From contig CM053164.1 in NCBI GenBank assembly GCA_028571685.1, forward strand, positions 38,800,501 through 38,864,500: a DNA stretch of 64,000 bases, given 5' to 3'. Below are positions 10,690-22,084 of the stretch, one piece after another. The stretch is from Heterohyrax brucei (taxonomy: Eukaryota; Chordata; Mammalia; Hyracoidea; Procaviidae). Under the pieces are notes generated by a model. The model saw nothing but the letters and a program-made list of their open reading frames with translations, ran no database searches and was not told the DNA's origin. The stretch's first letter is position 1. Each line of letters begins with the position of its first letter. The translations under genes were made by a program, and so were the position numbers.

Positions 10690-11368
10690 TTTTCAGTTAC
10701 ACTGAGGATTTCTGTTTTCTTGATGCTGAGGTGCAATCCACACTGAAGGCTGTGGTCTTTAATCTCATCAATAAGTGTTTCAAGTCTTCATTTCCAGCAA
10801 GTAAGGTGTTGCCCCCTGCGTAACGTAGGTTGTTAATGAGTCATCCTCCAATCCTGATGCCTCATTCTTCTTCACATAGTCCAGCCTTAGATTATTTGCT
10901 CGGCATACAGACTGAAAAGGTACGGTTAATGGATACAACCTTGATGCACACCTTTCCTGATTTGAAACCACACAGTGTCCACTCGTTCTGTTCATACAAC
11001 TGCCTCTTGCTCCATATACAGATTCCTCATGAGCACAATTAAGTGTTCTGGAATTCCCATTCACCTCAAGGTTAGACACAACTTGTTATGATGCACACAG
11101 CCAAATGCCTTTCCACACTCAGTGAAATGCAGGTTAACATTTTTCTGGTATTCTCCGCTTTTAGCCAAGATCCATCTGACATCAGTAATGATATCTCTGG
11201 TTCCACATCCTTTTCTGAATCTGGCTTGAATTTCTGGCAGTTCCTTGTCAATATGCTGTTGCAATCACTTTTGAAAGATCTTTAGCAAAAATCTACCTGC
11301 ATGTGATATTAATGATATTGTTGAATAATTTCTGCATTCAGCTGGATCACCTTTCTCAGGAATAGGCA
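10690..11368 (-). mobile_element. RTE LINE (BovB-like), first part of a split copy
   Basis: Reading the minus strand, this is the reverse transcriptase region of the elephant RTE. The antisense landmark AATTCCCATTCACCTCAAGG is at 11051-11070 and TGGATACAACCTTGATGCAC at 10930-10949. A 67-residue frame at 11061-11264 is a recognisable RT piece with ELPEIQARFRKGCGTRDIITD, matching the family's LPEIQAGFRRGRGTRDII motif. The element is cut at 11368 by a MaLR insertion and resumes at 13176. Confidence 0.8.
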
Positions 11369-13170
11369 TGTAGTAGTTAATACTGTGTCAACTTGGCAAC
11401 TCTATGTTTGGCTGCTGTATCAAGTGGCAGGGGCAGGGCCTGTGGTGGCTTCCCACCCCCTCAGCTCTCATCTCTCCACCTTCCACCACCTACTTTTCAT
11501 CTGCTCACACTGCCAGCAGTTCCTGCTCTCTTCTGCTAAAGATCTCTCTCTCTCTCTGTCTCTCTCGTTCATGGACCTCAACTAGCAGCTGTTGGATTCA
11601 TCAGCCCTCACAGCTAGCAAGAGTCCTGTTTTCTGACCTGCCGATCCTGGGTTTGCCAGCCCCTGCAACTCTGTGAGTCAGCAGAGACCTCGCAGTCTCA
11701 CCACCAGCTTAGTATCCGCTGACCTACACAGCCAGTGATCTAGAACTCTGGTCTCTGACCCACTGACCCTGGGTTGACAAGCTCCCTTGGCCACATGAGA
11801 TCTGTGCTAGGACTTGGGACATTCAGCTTCTACAATTGTGTGAGTTGTTTGCTTTACAGAAATCTTTCCTTGTACATATACATGTTACTGGTTTTGCTTC
11901 CCTAGAAAACCCAGCCTAAGAGAATTTGGTACCGAGGGAGTGGGGTGCTGCTCTAACAGATACCCAAAATGTGGAAGTGGTTTTAAAACTGTGAATGGAT
12001 ATAAGACTCAAAAGGAACTGAGGAGAAATGTTAACACCAGTGAAGGTGCAAATGGTTAGAAACAAGCAGCAGAGGAGCAGCAGCACTTCATCATACTCCC
12101 CAGATATTAGCCACTGGCAAAAGCAAGAAGACCCAGTTTTGTCAAAATTACTAACCTGGCGGAATGCAGGGAAATAATAGAAAGGAATCATACATCTTTG
12201 ATATTATGGGCACCAATTTATCTGTCACAGTTTTGCCATTGGATGGCAAGATGTCATGGACCAAGGACAATGACCTAACTAAGAAATAAAATATAAGCAG
12301 CAGAACCAGAACAGCATGATACAGCACTGGAGATGACCCATGAAGCAAGAGAGCTGAATGCCTGTGCACAGAGGTTTCCTGGCAGAGTGGGGTGCCTCCG
12401 AGCACTTGAATTGGTGGAGCCACGCTTGTTGATCTACAGAGCGAGAGAGCTGAGTGCCTGTGTGCAGGAGGCTTCCTGGCAGAGCAGGGTGCCTCCTGGC
12501 ACTTGAATCAGCGGAGCTACAGAGCTCTGGAACACTTGCCCCAGCAGGGCAGATGTGGGCTTGAGGTCCAGGCTATTAGGCCACAGGAAGCAGAAGCTGA
12601 AGAATAAACATGAGAAGCTCAGCTACCTCAGTCTCAAAAGGTATGGCCATGACCCCAGAGGTTTGAAAGACTGGATCCATAGCTTTCTGTGTTTGTAAGC
12701 ATGGAATTGCCACTCAGTTGGGCTTACGTGCACCAAAAGCTGAGTGGGGAGAGTTGCTGTCCAAGTGGGCCTAGAAGGCAGAGTTGCAGCACAGAGCCAG
12801 GAGTCTCCACTCAGAATGCAGAGACTGTAGTCAGTACTGAGTGTATGGAGGGCAGGGCCATTGTGTAAAATGTCTCAGAGAATGGAAGATTATTTTTCAA
12901 AGCTTTGAGGGCTACTGTAATGTGTTTTACTGACTTGTTTGTTGCCTGTTAATGCCTTCTTTCCCTGCAATTTCTCCTATTTGTAATGCAAATGCCTAAC
13001 TTGTACCTGTCTGCTCTATTATTGTAGTTTGGAGCCAGTTAACTTGTATTCTCAATTTCACAGACTTAGAGAAGTTTTTGTATTTGGGACTTGGAAAAGG
13101 GGATTAGGGTAGGACAGCAACACCCTTGCTAAGAGGTTCTCTGAAAGCCATCCACTAGGTGACTAAAACA
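11369..13170 (+). mobile_element. MaLR-type element fossil inserted in the RTE
   Basis: The element begins TGTAGTAGTTAATACTG and ends ACTAAAACA. It is flanked by the perfect 5-bp duplication AGGCA (11364-11368 and 13171-13175), as expected for ERVL/MaLR. A 5' LTR occupies about 11369-11921 and resembles the LTR at 13962. The primer-site-like GAATTTGGTACC begins the internal region, which is non-coding MaLR type and closely parallels 19014-21240. The short tail before 13170 resembles the other LTR class of this window. It is a broken fossil, younger than the RTE it interrupts. Confidence 0.75.
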
Positions 13171-13175
13171 AGGCA

Positions 13176-13640
13176 TAAATATGGATCTCTTCCAGTCAGT
13201 TGGCCAGGTAGCTGCCCTCCAAATTTCTTGTCACAGAAAAGTGAGTACTTCCAGCACTGCATCTGTTTGCTGAAATATCTCAACTGATATTACATCAATT
13301 CCTGAAGCCTTGTTTTTGGCCAATGTCTTCAGTGCAGCTTTGACTTCTTCCTTTGGTATCATCAGTTCCTGATCATATGTTACCTTTTCAAATAGCTGAA
13401 CACTGACCGGTTCTTTCTGGTATGACTCTGTGTATTCCTTCCATCTTCTTTTGATGTCTCTTGAGTCATTTTAACATTTTCTTTGTCGATCCTTCGGGAT
13501 TGTAACTCAAGCTTGAATTTTTATTTCTTGAGAAATGCGGAGCATGTTCTTCCCTTCTGATGTTCTATTTCCAGCTCTTTGAGCATGTTATCATAATACT
13601 TTGTCTTCTTGAGCTACCCTCACAGGGTAGTGGAAACAAC
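13176..13640 (-). mobile_element. RTE LINE, second part of the split copy
   Basis: The antisense RTE text resumes exactly after the duplicated AGGCA with TAAATATGGATCTCTTCCAG. It continues through the region between endonuclease and RT (GTATTCCTTCCATCTTCTTT at 13432-13451) to about 13640, where the copy is 5'-truncated. Confidence 0.8.
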
Positions 13641-13644
13641 TGCA

Positions 13645-13915
13645 TAAAACACAACAATGCCTGGCACAAAATAAGACCCTAATAATAAATGTTAGAGAGG
13701 AAGACCATCAGTGAGATGGATCAACCCAATGGCCACAACAATGAGCTCAAGCATAGCACTGACTGTGAAGACAGCACAGGATCAGACTGCTTTGTTCTGT
13801 TATAGAAGGTCACTATGAGTTGGAACTGACTAAATGGCACCTACCAACAACCATAACAATAAATGTTAACTATTATGAAATAACAATAACAATATTTTGC
13901 AGACAGAAACTAAAG
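13645..13915 (+). mobile_element. MIR SINE split by an RTE insertion
   Basis: ACAATGCCTGGCACAAAATA and the following CCTAATAATAAATGTTA are the MIR 3' end. MIR sequence resumes after 13857 with AATAAATGTTAACTATTATG. Confidence 0.65.
13695..13857 (+). mobile_element. 5'-truncated RTE 3' end with perfect TSD
   Basis: GAGAGGAAGACCATCAGTGA to ACCTACCAACAACCATAAC is the RTE 3' end. AATAAATGTTA flanks it exactly at 13684-13694 and 13858-13868, so its boundaries are certain to a base or so. Confidence 0.85.
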
Positions 13916-13961
13916 TAATAATTCTAATTTTATATAAATTCTTCCACAGAACACAAAAACA

Positions 13962-15603
13962 TGGTTAAGGTTGTATGTCAACTTGGCTGGCCCATAATTC
14001 ATACTTGTTGGGCAGTTATGATGTAATCTGCAGCATTATAATAATGAATCACCTCCATGATGAGATCTGATGTAATATCCATGAATAGATATGCTGCTGA
14101 GTAGCCAATCAGACAAAAGACAGTTTCCTTAGGGGTGTGACGTGCATACAATATAAGTGGACTTTCTGGCAAGGCTCATGTACTTTTGCTCATGATGGAT
14201 TATGTAGCTAGCTCCTGTTCATCTAACCTCTGGTTCTCAGGACTTGAGCTACCAGTGTACCTTCTATCTTGCCTGTGGATCTTTGGGATTCACAGCCCAT
14301 TAGCCAGAAGTATGCTGTCTGACCCACTGATCCCAAGCTTGCCAGGCCCTTGAAGCTACATGAGTCAGAACTGTCCAGCGTGGCCCATACACTAGAGACT
14401 TCCTAGTATCTACATGCATGTCAGCCATCTCCTTGATATAAATCTATTACTATATTTATATGCATTGCTGGTTTTGCTTATCTAGAGAACTCAGTCTAAT
14501 ACATTTGGTACCAAGAATGGTTCTAGAGTGACAACACTGTAAAAGTGGGTTTTCTACATTGGTTTTCAAGTCTAGTTGTTGTCTTAAAGACACTGATGAC
14601 TCTGCTTCTAGCAGTAAAGAAACCAAAACCCAAACCCTCTGCCATCAAGAAGGCACTGCTAATACATGGCATGCGGTGGCAACAGAAATATGCAAAATAG
14701 CACCATCAACAGATCAGGTATCTGTGAGACGTAAGGTTTCAGGTGATCACACATTTGATACATTTCTACAATATTTGCATAAAGAAAAGTATAAGGAAAC
14801 TGATTGGCTGACCCTACTTCCTCTAGACAAAACAGTAAAAGAAAGATGAGCTCAGAGCTTCAGAGTCAAAGCTCAAATGCTACATAAAGGACTTCAAAGT
14901 TTCCACCTGTACCTTGGAAAAAGCCTCTTGTACTAAGAGAAGTGATATTGCTGAAAATTAGTCCCTGTGTTCTACCATAAGAATGGCAAAATTGCAACAT
15001 CAACTGAATTCCCAATCTCAGGTGTTATCTGAAGTTTAAGTGAAGGCACTGATTGGGAAGAAATGGTATCTAGAAACTTGAGATGGGGACATATGTGCAT
15101 ATAATCAGGAATCTGGGAATACTGAACCCTTAAATTCCATTGAATCACTCCTAGCAACAGAACCAGCCCTATTGCTCTCATTTGAAAAGACTACTCTATC
15201 TTAATCTGCTAAGCCATCCTCCCCAGTAAAACTATCAGCCCCTTTAGCATCCTATACCCTCTGAAGAGATTAATCCAGTTTTCTCTGAAGAGCCTTTGTC
15301 TGAGTCATTGCCTGGGACATCACCTGAAACAGATTCCTTACAAGAAAATGCTGAATGTTCTCAAAACTTACCCACACCCATTTTGGCTTCTAGATCTATA
15401 TAACAAGAACTAAGTCTCAACACACCACAAAAAGTGAAATACAAAGCATGACGCAGGAGAAGGTGTGCTACATTCCGAAAGAACTGCTTGACTTTTCCAA
15501 TATGTACAAACAGAAACTTGTGGAATACGTGTGGAAATGGCTATTAAGGGTGTGGGTCACCCTGAGTTTATCTATATGGACCCACTAGGTACAGATTTTT
15601 CAC
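13962..15603 (+). mobile_element. ERVL-type fossil: 5' LTR and gag-region remnant
   Basis: The LTR spans about 13962-14503 (TGGTTAAGG to CTAATACA). It is followed by TTTGGTACCAAGAATGG, the primer-binding region typical of ERVL/MaLR. The internal sequence to 15603 is non-coding now but retains gag-like text near 15490-15545 (MYKQKLVEYVWKWLLRVW). Related internal sequence reappears at 17236-18520, after intruding elements. It is broken with many lesions and old. Confidence 0.65.
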
Positions 15604-15689
15604 TCAATGCTTGACTCAGTCATCTAGCACTGCTGTAACAGAAATACCACAAGTGGGCAGCTTTAACAAAGAGAAATTTATTCTCTCAC

Positions 15690-16218
15690 GGTCATGGACT
15701 GAATTGTGTCCCCTCCAAAATACACAAAGTATTCTGGCTGGGCCAGGATTCCCTGTTTTCTGTAATTGCTCTCCACTTCATGATTTTCTACTGCTGTAAA
15801 TCCTAATCTCTGCCTATGGCTATTAAATAGGATGATAATGTTAAAAGAGGATTAGGGCGGGACCACCACACCCTTGCTAAGGGAGTTTCCCTGGAGTGTG
15901 GCTTGTACCACCTTTTGTCTTTTCACCCTATGGGATATAAAGAGAGAGAGAAGAAAGCACAGAATTGGGAACCTCATACCATCAAGAAAGCAGCACTGGG
16001 AGAAGAATGTGTCCTTCAGACCTGAGGTTCCTGTGCCAAGATGCCACCTGACCAAAGACTGACACAACACAAGGAATTTCCTCCAGAGCCGACGGAAGGA
16101 AAGGGACACCCTGAACGCCAACCTGCAGCCTACTGGACTGGGTAACAATGAATTTTTCTTTGATAAAGCCACCCACTTTGAGGTATTTCTGTTGGAGCAG
16201 CACTAGCTGACTAAAACA
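15690..16218 (+). mobile_element. MaLR solo LTR fossil inserted in an opposite-facing LTR
   Basis: GTCATGGACTGAATTGTGTC starts the LTR. GATATAAAGAGAGAG lies in the mid region and CTAGCTGACTAAAACA ends it. CTCAC on the left and TTCAC on the right are the probable 5-bp duplication. It is non-coding and broken. Confidence 0.7.
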
Positions 16219-16440
16219 TTCACAGACTAGTAAGCTACAACTCCAAATTCAGGCATCACCTCCAGAGGAAGGTTTTCTCTCTATGTCAGTTCTGGAGGAA
16301 GGTCTTTGTTATCAATCTTCCCCTAGTTGAGGAGTTTCTCAGGCACAGAGAACCCACTCTGCTCCTGGTACTGCCTTATTTGTGGTATGAGGTTCCCCCC
16401 TACTCCCTGTTCAGGTCCCTTTCTTTTAATCTCTTGTAAC

Positions 16441-17158
16441 ATAAATGTTGGTACATATGGTTTTGGAGGACATCTATCTAGGTCAACTGGCATAACAAAG
16501 TTTATTAAGAAAATGTTGTGTAGCCCATTCTGGTGAGTGGCATCTGAAGTATTAAAAGTTTGTAAGTGGCCATTTAAGACGCATCAATTGGTCCCAACCC
16601 ACCCGGAACAAAGGAAAAAGAACACCAAAGACACAAGGTAAATATTAGCCGAAGACACAAAAAGGGCTACTTAAACCAGACACTATATAAGAGTGAGACG
16701 AGAAGAACGATACGATATGCCTCCTGGCTACCACCAACGACTTCCCCAACAGGGACTGCAACAGACAGTGCCCGATGGAGCAGGAGAAAAGTGTGGTGCA
16801 GAAATTAAAGTCACGTAAAAAGACCACAATTAATGGTCTGACTGAACTGGAGGGACCCCAAAAGACATGGCCCCTGGACTCTCTGTTAACCCAGGATTGA
16901 AACCATTTCCAAAGCCATCTTTAGACAAAGACTAGACTATAAAACATAAAATAATACTCATAAAAAGTATACTTCTTAGTTTAAGTAGACATACAATACT
17001 AAATGTCTGCTCCCGTCAAAAGGTGGAATGAGAAGGCAGACAGAGATAGCAGCCGGTGAGGAGACATGTGAAACCTGGGATGGAAAGGAGTGTGCTGTCA
17101 CATTACAGAGACAGCAATGAGGGTCACATTTTTTAGATGAGAAATTAGATTCAAAGAA
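16441..17158 (+). mobile_element. 5'-truncated L1, class B 3' UTR
   Basis: It contains the shared 3' UTR block in degraded form (GGCATCTGAAGTATTAAAAG at 16540-16559), then the class B sequence with GGTCTGACTGAACTGGAGGG near 16833-16852. It is inserted in the minus-strand LTR. Confidence 0.65.
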
Positions 17159-17235
17159 AGGTGGTACAGGCCACACCACAGGGAAACTCCCTTTATACTG
17201 GATCAGATACACGACCTAAGCAAGCGGGTGTTAAC

Positions 17236-18520
17236 GTGCTTCAGCTTGAGAGGTTAAGAAAGGATCTAACAGTTTATTTGACTGAGTTGCTGAAGCATGA
17301 TTAAAGTGGTGGCCTATACCTAATCAAGCTGGAGTACCATACCTGCCTTGGGATACTTGTAGAAGAAGGTATCCAAAAGCTTACAGAAACTGGCAATGTT
17401 AGAATGAATCTATCAGGTTACAATCACAGGAAATCTCAGAACACATACCCTTTATCACGAAGGTGAGGAACAGATTTCTGAAGGGAGCCCCAGCATCCCT
17501 GATGACAGCTGTGACTGTTATAGTAAGATCTGACAGTGGGAACTGCCTCAACTGAATTAAGACACCTAACCACAACAGAGGAAACCCTGGTGGCATAATG
17601 GTTAAGTGCTATGGCTGCAACCCAAAAGGTCAGACGTTCAAATCCACCAAGCACTCCTTGGAAACTCTGTGGAAGAGTTGTACTCTTGTCCTACAGTGCT
17701 GCCAGGACTCCAAATGGACTCAATGGCAACAGGATTTTTTTTTTTAACTGCAATGGGGCTGACAGGACCTCGTGGTAGTAAAGGTGAAGTGATGGCACTC
17801 AATCAACAAAGACAAGGTTGCCATGGTTACTGTAATAGATGGTGGGGTCAAAACAATAACCAGAACAGTTTTGACAAGTACGGACTTACGGTGCTAGCTA
17901 CTTAGTTATGGTATCCATAGGAGTAAAAAAAGATAGGAAATCTACTATATACTTACTTGATCTGTAAAAGCAAAACAATTCTAGGTCAAGTGAACAATGG
18001 TGAGTCACGGCCACATAATCAATTTCCAAACTTGAGTAAGTTTTCAGGTCCACATCCCTTGAAAGAAGAGGAAGTCAGGTCCCCTTAAGGAAGGATTCCA
18101 ATGCACTGCCAAAACCTTATACTGTTAATCTTTTTCCTAGCCTTTCCCAAAGGGATATATGGCCTTTTACAAGAGTGGCTGTTCATTAGGACAAGGGAAA
18201 TAATTAGGCTTTGGGGGGACTGCAGGACACTGACTCTAAACTGACACTAATTCCAGGAGACCCAAAATGTCAAAGTGGCTCACCGGTCAGAATGGGGCAC
18301 AGAGTCAGGTTATTAATGGAGTCTTAGCTCATGTCCATCTCACAGTAGGCCCAGTGGGTCCCCAAACCCATACTGTAGTAACTTACAGTTCCATGATACA
18401 TAACTGGAATAGATATACTTAGCAACTGGAAGAACTCCTACATTTGTTCACTGACAAGTGGAGTAAAGACTGTTATTGTAGGAAAAGCCAAGTGGAAGTT
18501 ACTGTAAGTTATACAGATGT
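17236..18520 (+). mobile_element. ERVL internal remnant
   Basis: Between the LTR cluster and the next MaLR element lies sequence with protease-region character, for example the translation echo VGPVGPQTH near 18345-18375 followed by NWNRYT. It appears to continue the ERVL fossil that starts at 13962. It is broken, and its age predates the MaLR insertions. An AfroSINE has landed at 17580. Confidence 0.5.
17580..17748 (+). mobile_element. AfroSINE
   Basis: GGAAACCCTGGTGGCATAAT begins it. CCCAAAAGGTCAGACGTTCA is in the B-box area, and the copy ends in GGCAACAGG followed by a T run. Confidence 0.85.
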
Positions 18521-21500
18521 TGTCATGAATTGAATTGTGTCCCCTCAAAAATGTGTGTAACAATTTGACTAGGCCATGATTCTTACTACTGTGTGATGTT
18601 CTTACGTATTTGTAAACTCTGCTTCTATGACGTTAGTGACGGAAGATGGGCAGCAGTTGTGTTGATGGGGCAGGACTCAATGTGTAAGACTTTACTGTGC
18701 CTGAGGCACTCTTTTGGGATATCGAGAAAAGGGGATAAAGCACAGAGTTGGTGACATCCTACTACCAAGAAAGTGGTGCCGACAGTAGGTCATATCCTTT
18801 AGACCCAGGGTCCCTGCACCTGAGATGCTCCCAGGCCAGGGGAAGAGTGATGACAAAGACCTTCCTCTAGAGCCAACAGAGAAACACGTCCCCTGGAGCT
18901 GACGGCCTGAATGTAGACTTTCAGTCTAGTTTTCTGTGAGAAAATAAATTTCTGCTTGTTAAATCCATCCACTTGTGGCATTTCTGTTACAGCAGCACTA
19001 GATGACTAAGACAGAATTTGGTACCAAGAGCGGGGTGCTACTCCATACCTAAAATGTGGAAGCAGTTTTGAAACTACAAATGGATAAAAGACTCAGAGGA
19101 ACTGAAGATGACTATCAGCACTAAAGAAGGTGCAGATGGTGAAGAACAGCAGTAGTGACCCAGAAACAAAGAACCAGGAGACCAGCACATCATAACCCTG
19201 AAAGTAACACATGAAGCAAGAGAGCTCAGTGTCTGTGTGCAGAAGGCATCCTGGTGTAGTGGGGGTGCCTCTGGGCACTTACCAGTGGCACTACAGTGCT
19301 TTGGAACACTTGTCCCTGCAGATGCAGGTGTAAGGCCTAGGCCAAGAGGCCACAGAAAGCAGAAGCTGAAGAGAAAAGTAGCACCAAGAGCTGAGAGATG
19401 TCTCACTCTCAAAAGGTATGGTCATGACCTTAGGGGTTTCAAAGGAGTCTCCACTCAGTTGGACTAGCAAAATGGTGCTGCTAAAGCTGAGGGAGCAGAG
19501 ATGCTGTTCCAGTGGGGCTGTAAGGCAGAGCCGTAACCCAGGGCCAAGGGGGGGTCCACTCAGAATCTGGAGACTGTGGCCACTACCTAGAGTCTGGAGG
19601 GTAGAACCATTATGTAAAATGGCTCAGATTTGATTCAGTAATTCCACTACTTGGAATATATCCTACAGATTCAAGGCCTTTCACACCAATGGACACGTGC
19701 ACCAGAATGTTTATCGCAGCACAGTCCACGATAGCAAAAAGATGGAATCAACCCAGATGCCAAACAACAGAAGAATGGATAGGTAAACTATGGTACATAT
19801 ACTCAATGGAGCACTATGCAAAGATAAAGAATAACGATGATTCCAGGAAACATCTCCTAACCTGGTTTCAACTGGAAGATATTATGTTGAGTGAAAGCAG
19901 TCAGCGACAAAAGGACAAATACTGTATGAGACCTCTATGATAAGATCTCAAAAACAGACTTGTGTATAGAAGAAAAGACTCTTTGACAGCTGCAAGGGAG
20001 GGGAGGGAGGAAGGGTGAGGTGGGGAGAGCTTAGTTTGGATAGTTGCTAGAAATCTGGTTGGGAGAAAGTGGTGATAGCACACATTAGAAACAAGAACAA
20101 CATTAAATGGACTTCAGCATAACTTGAGTACTCCTTCCATCTTAACCCAACATTGCAAGGATAGAGCAGCTGGGGCAGGTGGCAGGGGACCATGCTCTTA
20201 GGCAAAATCGAGGCCAATTGGCACAACTAGCGTTTTGCTAAGAGAGCTTTCTGCACCCCACATTGGTGAGTGGTGTCTGGGGTCTTAAAAGCTGCCAAGC
20301 TGCCATCTGAGGACACAGCAAATGGTCCCAACTCAGCAGGAATGGATGCTCACCGAGGACCAAAATGACATACGGTAAAGACAACCGAGAAGACAGAGAG
20401 ACCCACAAGAGTGGGTGCCTTCATCGACTTGGGACTGGAAGAACCGGATGGTGTCCGGCCACCACCAGTGATAGCCGTGATGGAGCTCACTAGGTTGAGT
20501 CTCACTAGCAACACAAGAATAAAAAGGGGTGCATCCCAAGATCTCCACTAAAAGACCTCAATTGATGGTCCAGCGGTTTCAGGGATCCCCTGAGAGCATG
20601 GCCCCCGGCCCTGACGCTGCCCTTACACATAAATTATAATGAAGGTCCACTCTTTGGACAGGAATGGACTGGACTTGGCAATGCAGAGTGACCATATATT
20701 GGAAGCACTTTATGGTTCTATACATCTATAGGATATCATCCTGCTGACCTCTGGCTGAAGGAAGGAGAGTGGGTGGAGAGGAGCGGAAAGGAGGCTGTTG
20801 GGAGGATGAGACATGTATGGAGCAGAGAAGAATAGTGTGCTGTCACCAGACAGGGAGAGCAGCGTAAGCTGCATATAGGTGGGCGTGTAAATTTATACAG
20901 GAATGTACATTTTCACTCAGTCATGTTAAATAAAAAATAAAAATAAATGTCTCAGAATATGGAGGATTATTTTTAAAGCCTCGAGGGCTAATACAATGTG
21001 TGCTGCTAATTTGCTTGGTACCTGTTGATCCTTCTTTACCTTCAGTTTCTCCCATTTGTAAAAGAATGTCTAACTTGAGCTTGTTCTGTCACTGTACCTT
21101 TGGAAGCACAGAACTCGTATTCTAGATTTCACAGATGAAAGGGAATTTCTGGATTTTGGCCTTGGAGTCAAGACTTTTGCTATGTTATGAATATGTCTTG
21201 CATGTTGCCAAGAACGTGATTTTAGAGAGGCCAAAGGGCTGAATGTCACAGACTGAACTGTGTCCACCAAAAAATGTATGTAGCAATGTGGCTAGGTCAT
21301 GATCCTAAGTACTGTATGATGTTGTAAATCCTGCCGCTATGTCAGTGAGGGAGGATGGCTGGTGGTCTGCGTTAATGAGGCAAGACTCAATCTGTAACAC
21401 CATACTGTGCCTTGAGGCAATCTCCTGTAATATAAAGGAATGGGAAACAAGCAGAGAGTTGGGGACATCTGAGCATCAGAAAAGAAGCAGTGCTGGGAAC

Positions 21501-21723
21501 AGAGCATGTCCTTTGGACCCAGGTTCCTGTGTCTCAGAAGCTCCCAGTCCAGGCAAAAGGTGGTAACAAGGACATTTCTCCAGAGCCAACACAGAGACTT
21601 TCCCCAGAGCTGACAGCCTGAATTTGGAGTTTCAGCCCACTTTTCTGTGAGGAAACAAATTTCTCTCTGTTAAAGTCATCCACTTCTGGTATTTCTGTTC
21701 TAGCAGCACTAAGATAACTAATC
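18521..21723 (+). mobile_element. MaLR provirus fossil with two LTRs
   Basis: The 5' LTR is 18521-19013 (TGTCATGAATTGAATTGTGT to CTAAGACA) and the 3' LTR is about 21244-21723. The internal region begins GAATTTGGTACCAAGAGC and has no coding frame of its own, as is usual for MaLR elements. The two LTRs are visibly diverged, so the insertion is old. An L1 3' end sits inside at 19629-20944. Confidence 0.75.
19629..20944 (+). mobile_element. 5'-truncated L1, class A
   Basis: It contains the end of ORF2 (an 83-residue frame at 19689-19940 with AQSTIAKRWNQPRCQTTEEW), a polypurine tract near 19995-20030 (GGGAGGGGAGGGAGGAAGG), the shared block GGGGTCTTAAAAGCTGCCAA and an A-rich tail. The duplication AAATGGCTCAGA (19617-19628) / AAATGTCTCAGA (20945-20956) bounds it. 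Confidence 0.85.
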
Positions 21724-22084
21724 CAACTCAGCAGCACTTGGCTTAACATAACTAAGACTCCTATCATAAGATACGTCCATAAGATTAAGGAGAGAACATA
21801 GAAACTGGGAAAAATCTTGAGCTACAACACATCTGACAAGGGTCTAATCTCTAAAATTTATAGAAAACTTGAACACCTCATCAATAAAAACACAAACAAT
21901 CCAATTAAAAACTGGGCAAAGGATATGAACAGATACTTTACCATGGAGTACATTCAGACAGCTAACAGATGAAAGAGGAAGTGTTCACAATCAGTGACCA
22001 TTAAAGAAATACAAATCAAAACCACAATGAAAGGCCCATTTTATCGAACACTATTAGCACTAATTTCAAAAGGTGATCAACTGA

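Larger units (their letters stand above)
15604..17235 (-). mobile_element. MaLR solo LTR fossil, itself split twice
   Basis: A minus-strand class A LTR begins at 15604 with TGACTCAGTCATCTAGCACT, resumes at 16219, and ends near 17235. It is interrupted first by a plus-strand LTR of the same class (15690-16218) and then by an L1 3' end (about 16441-17158). Confidence 0.65.
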
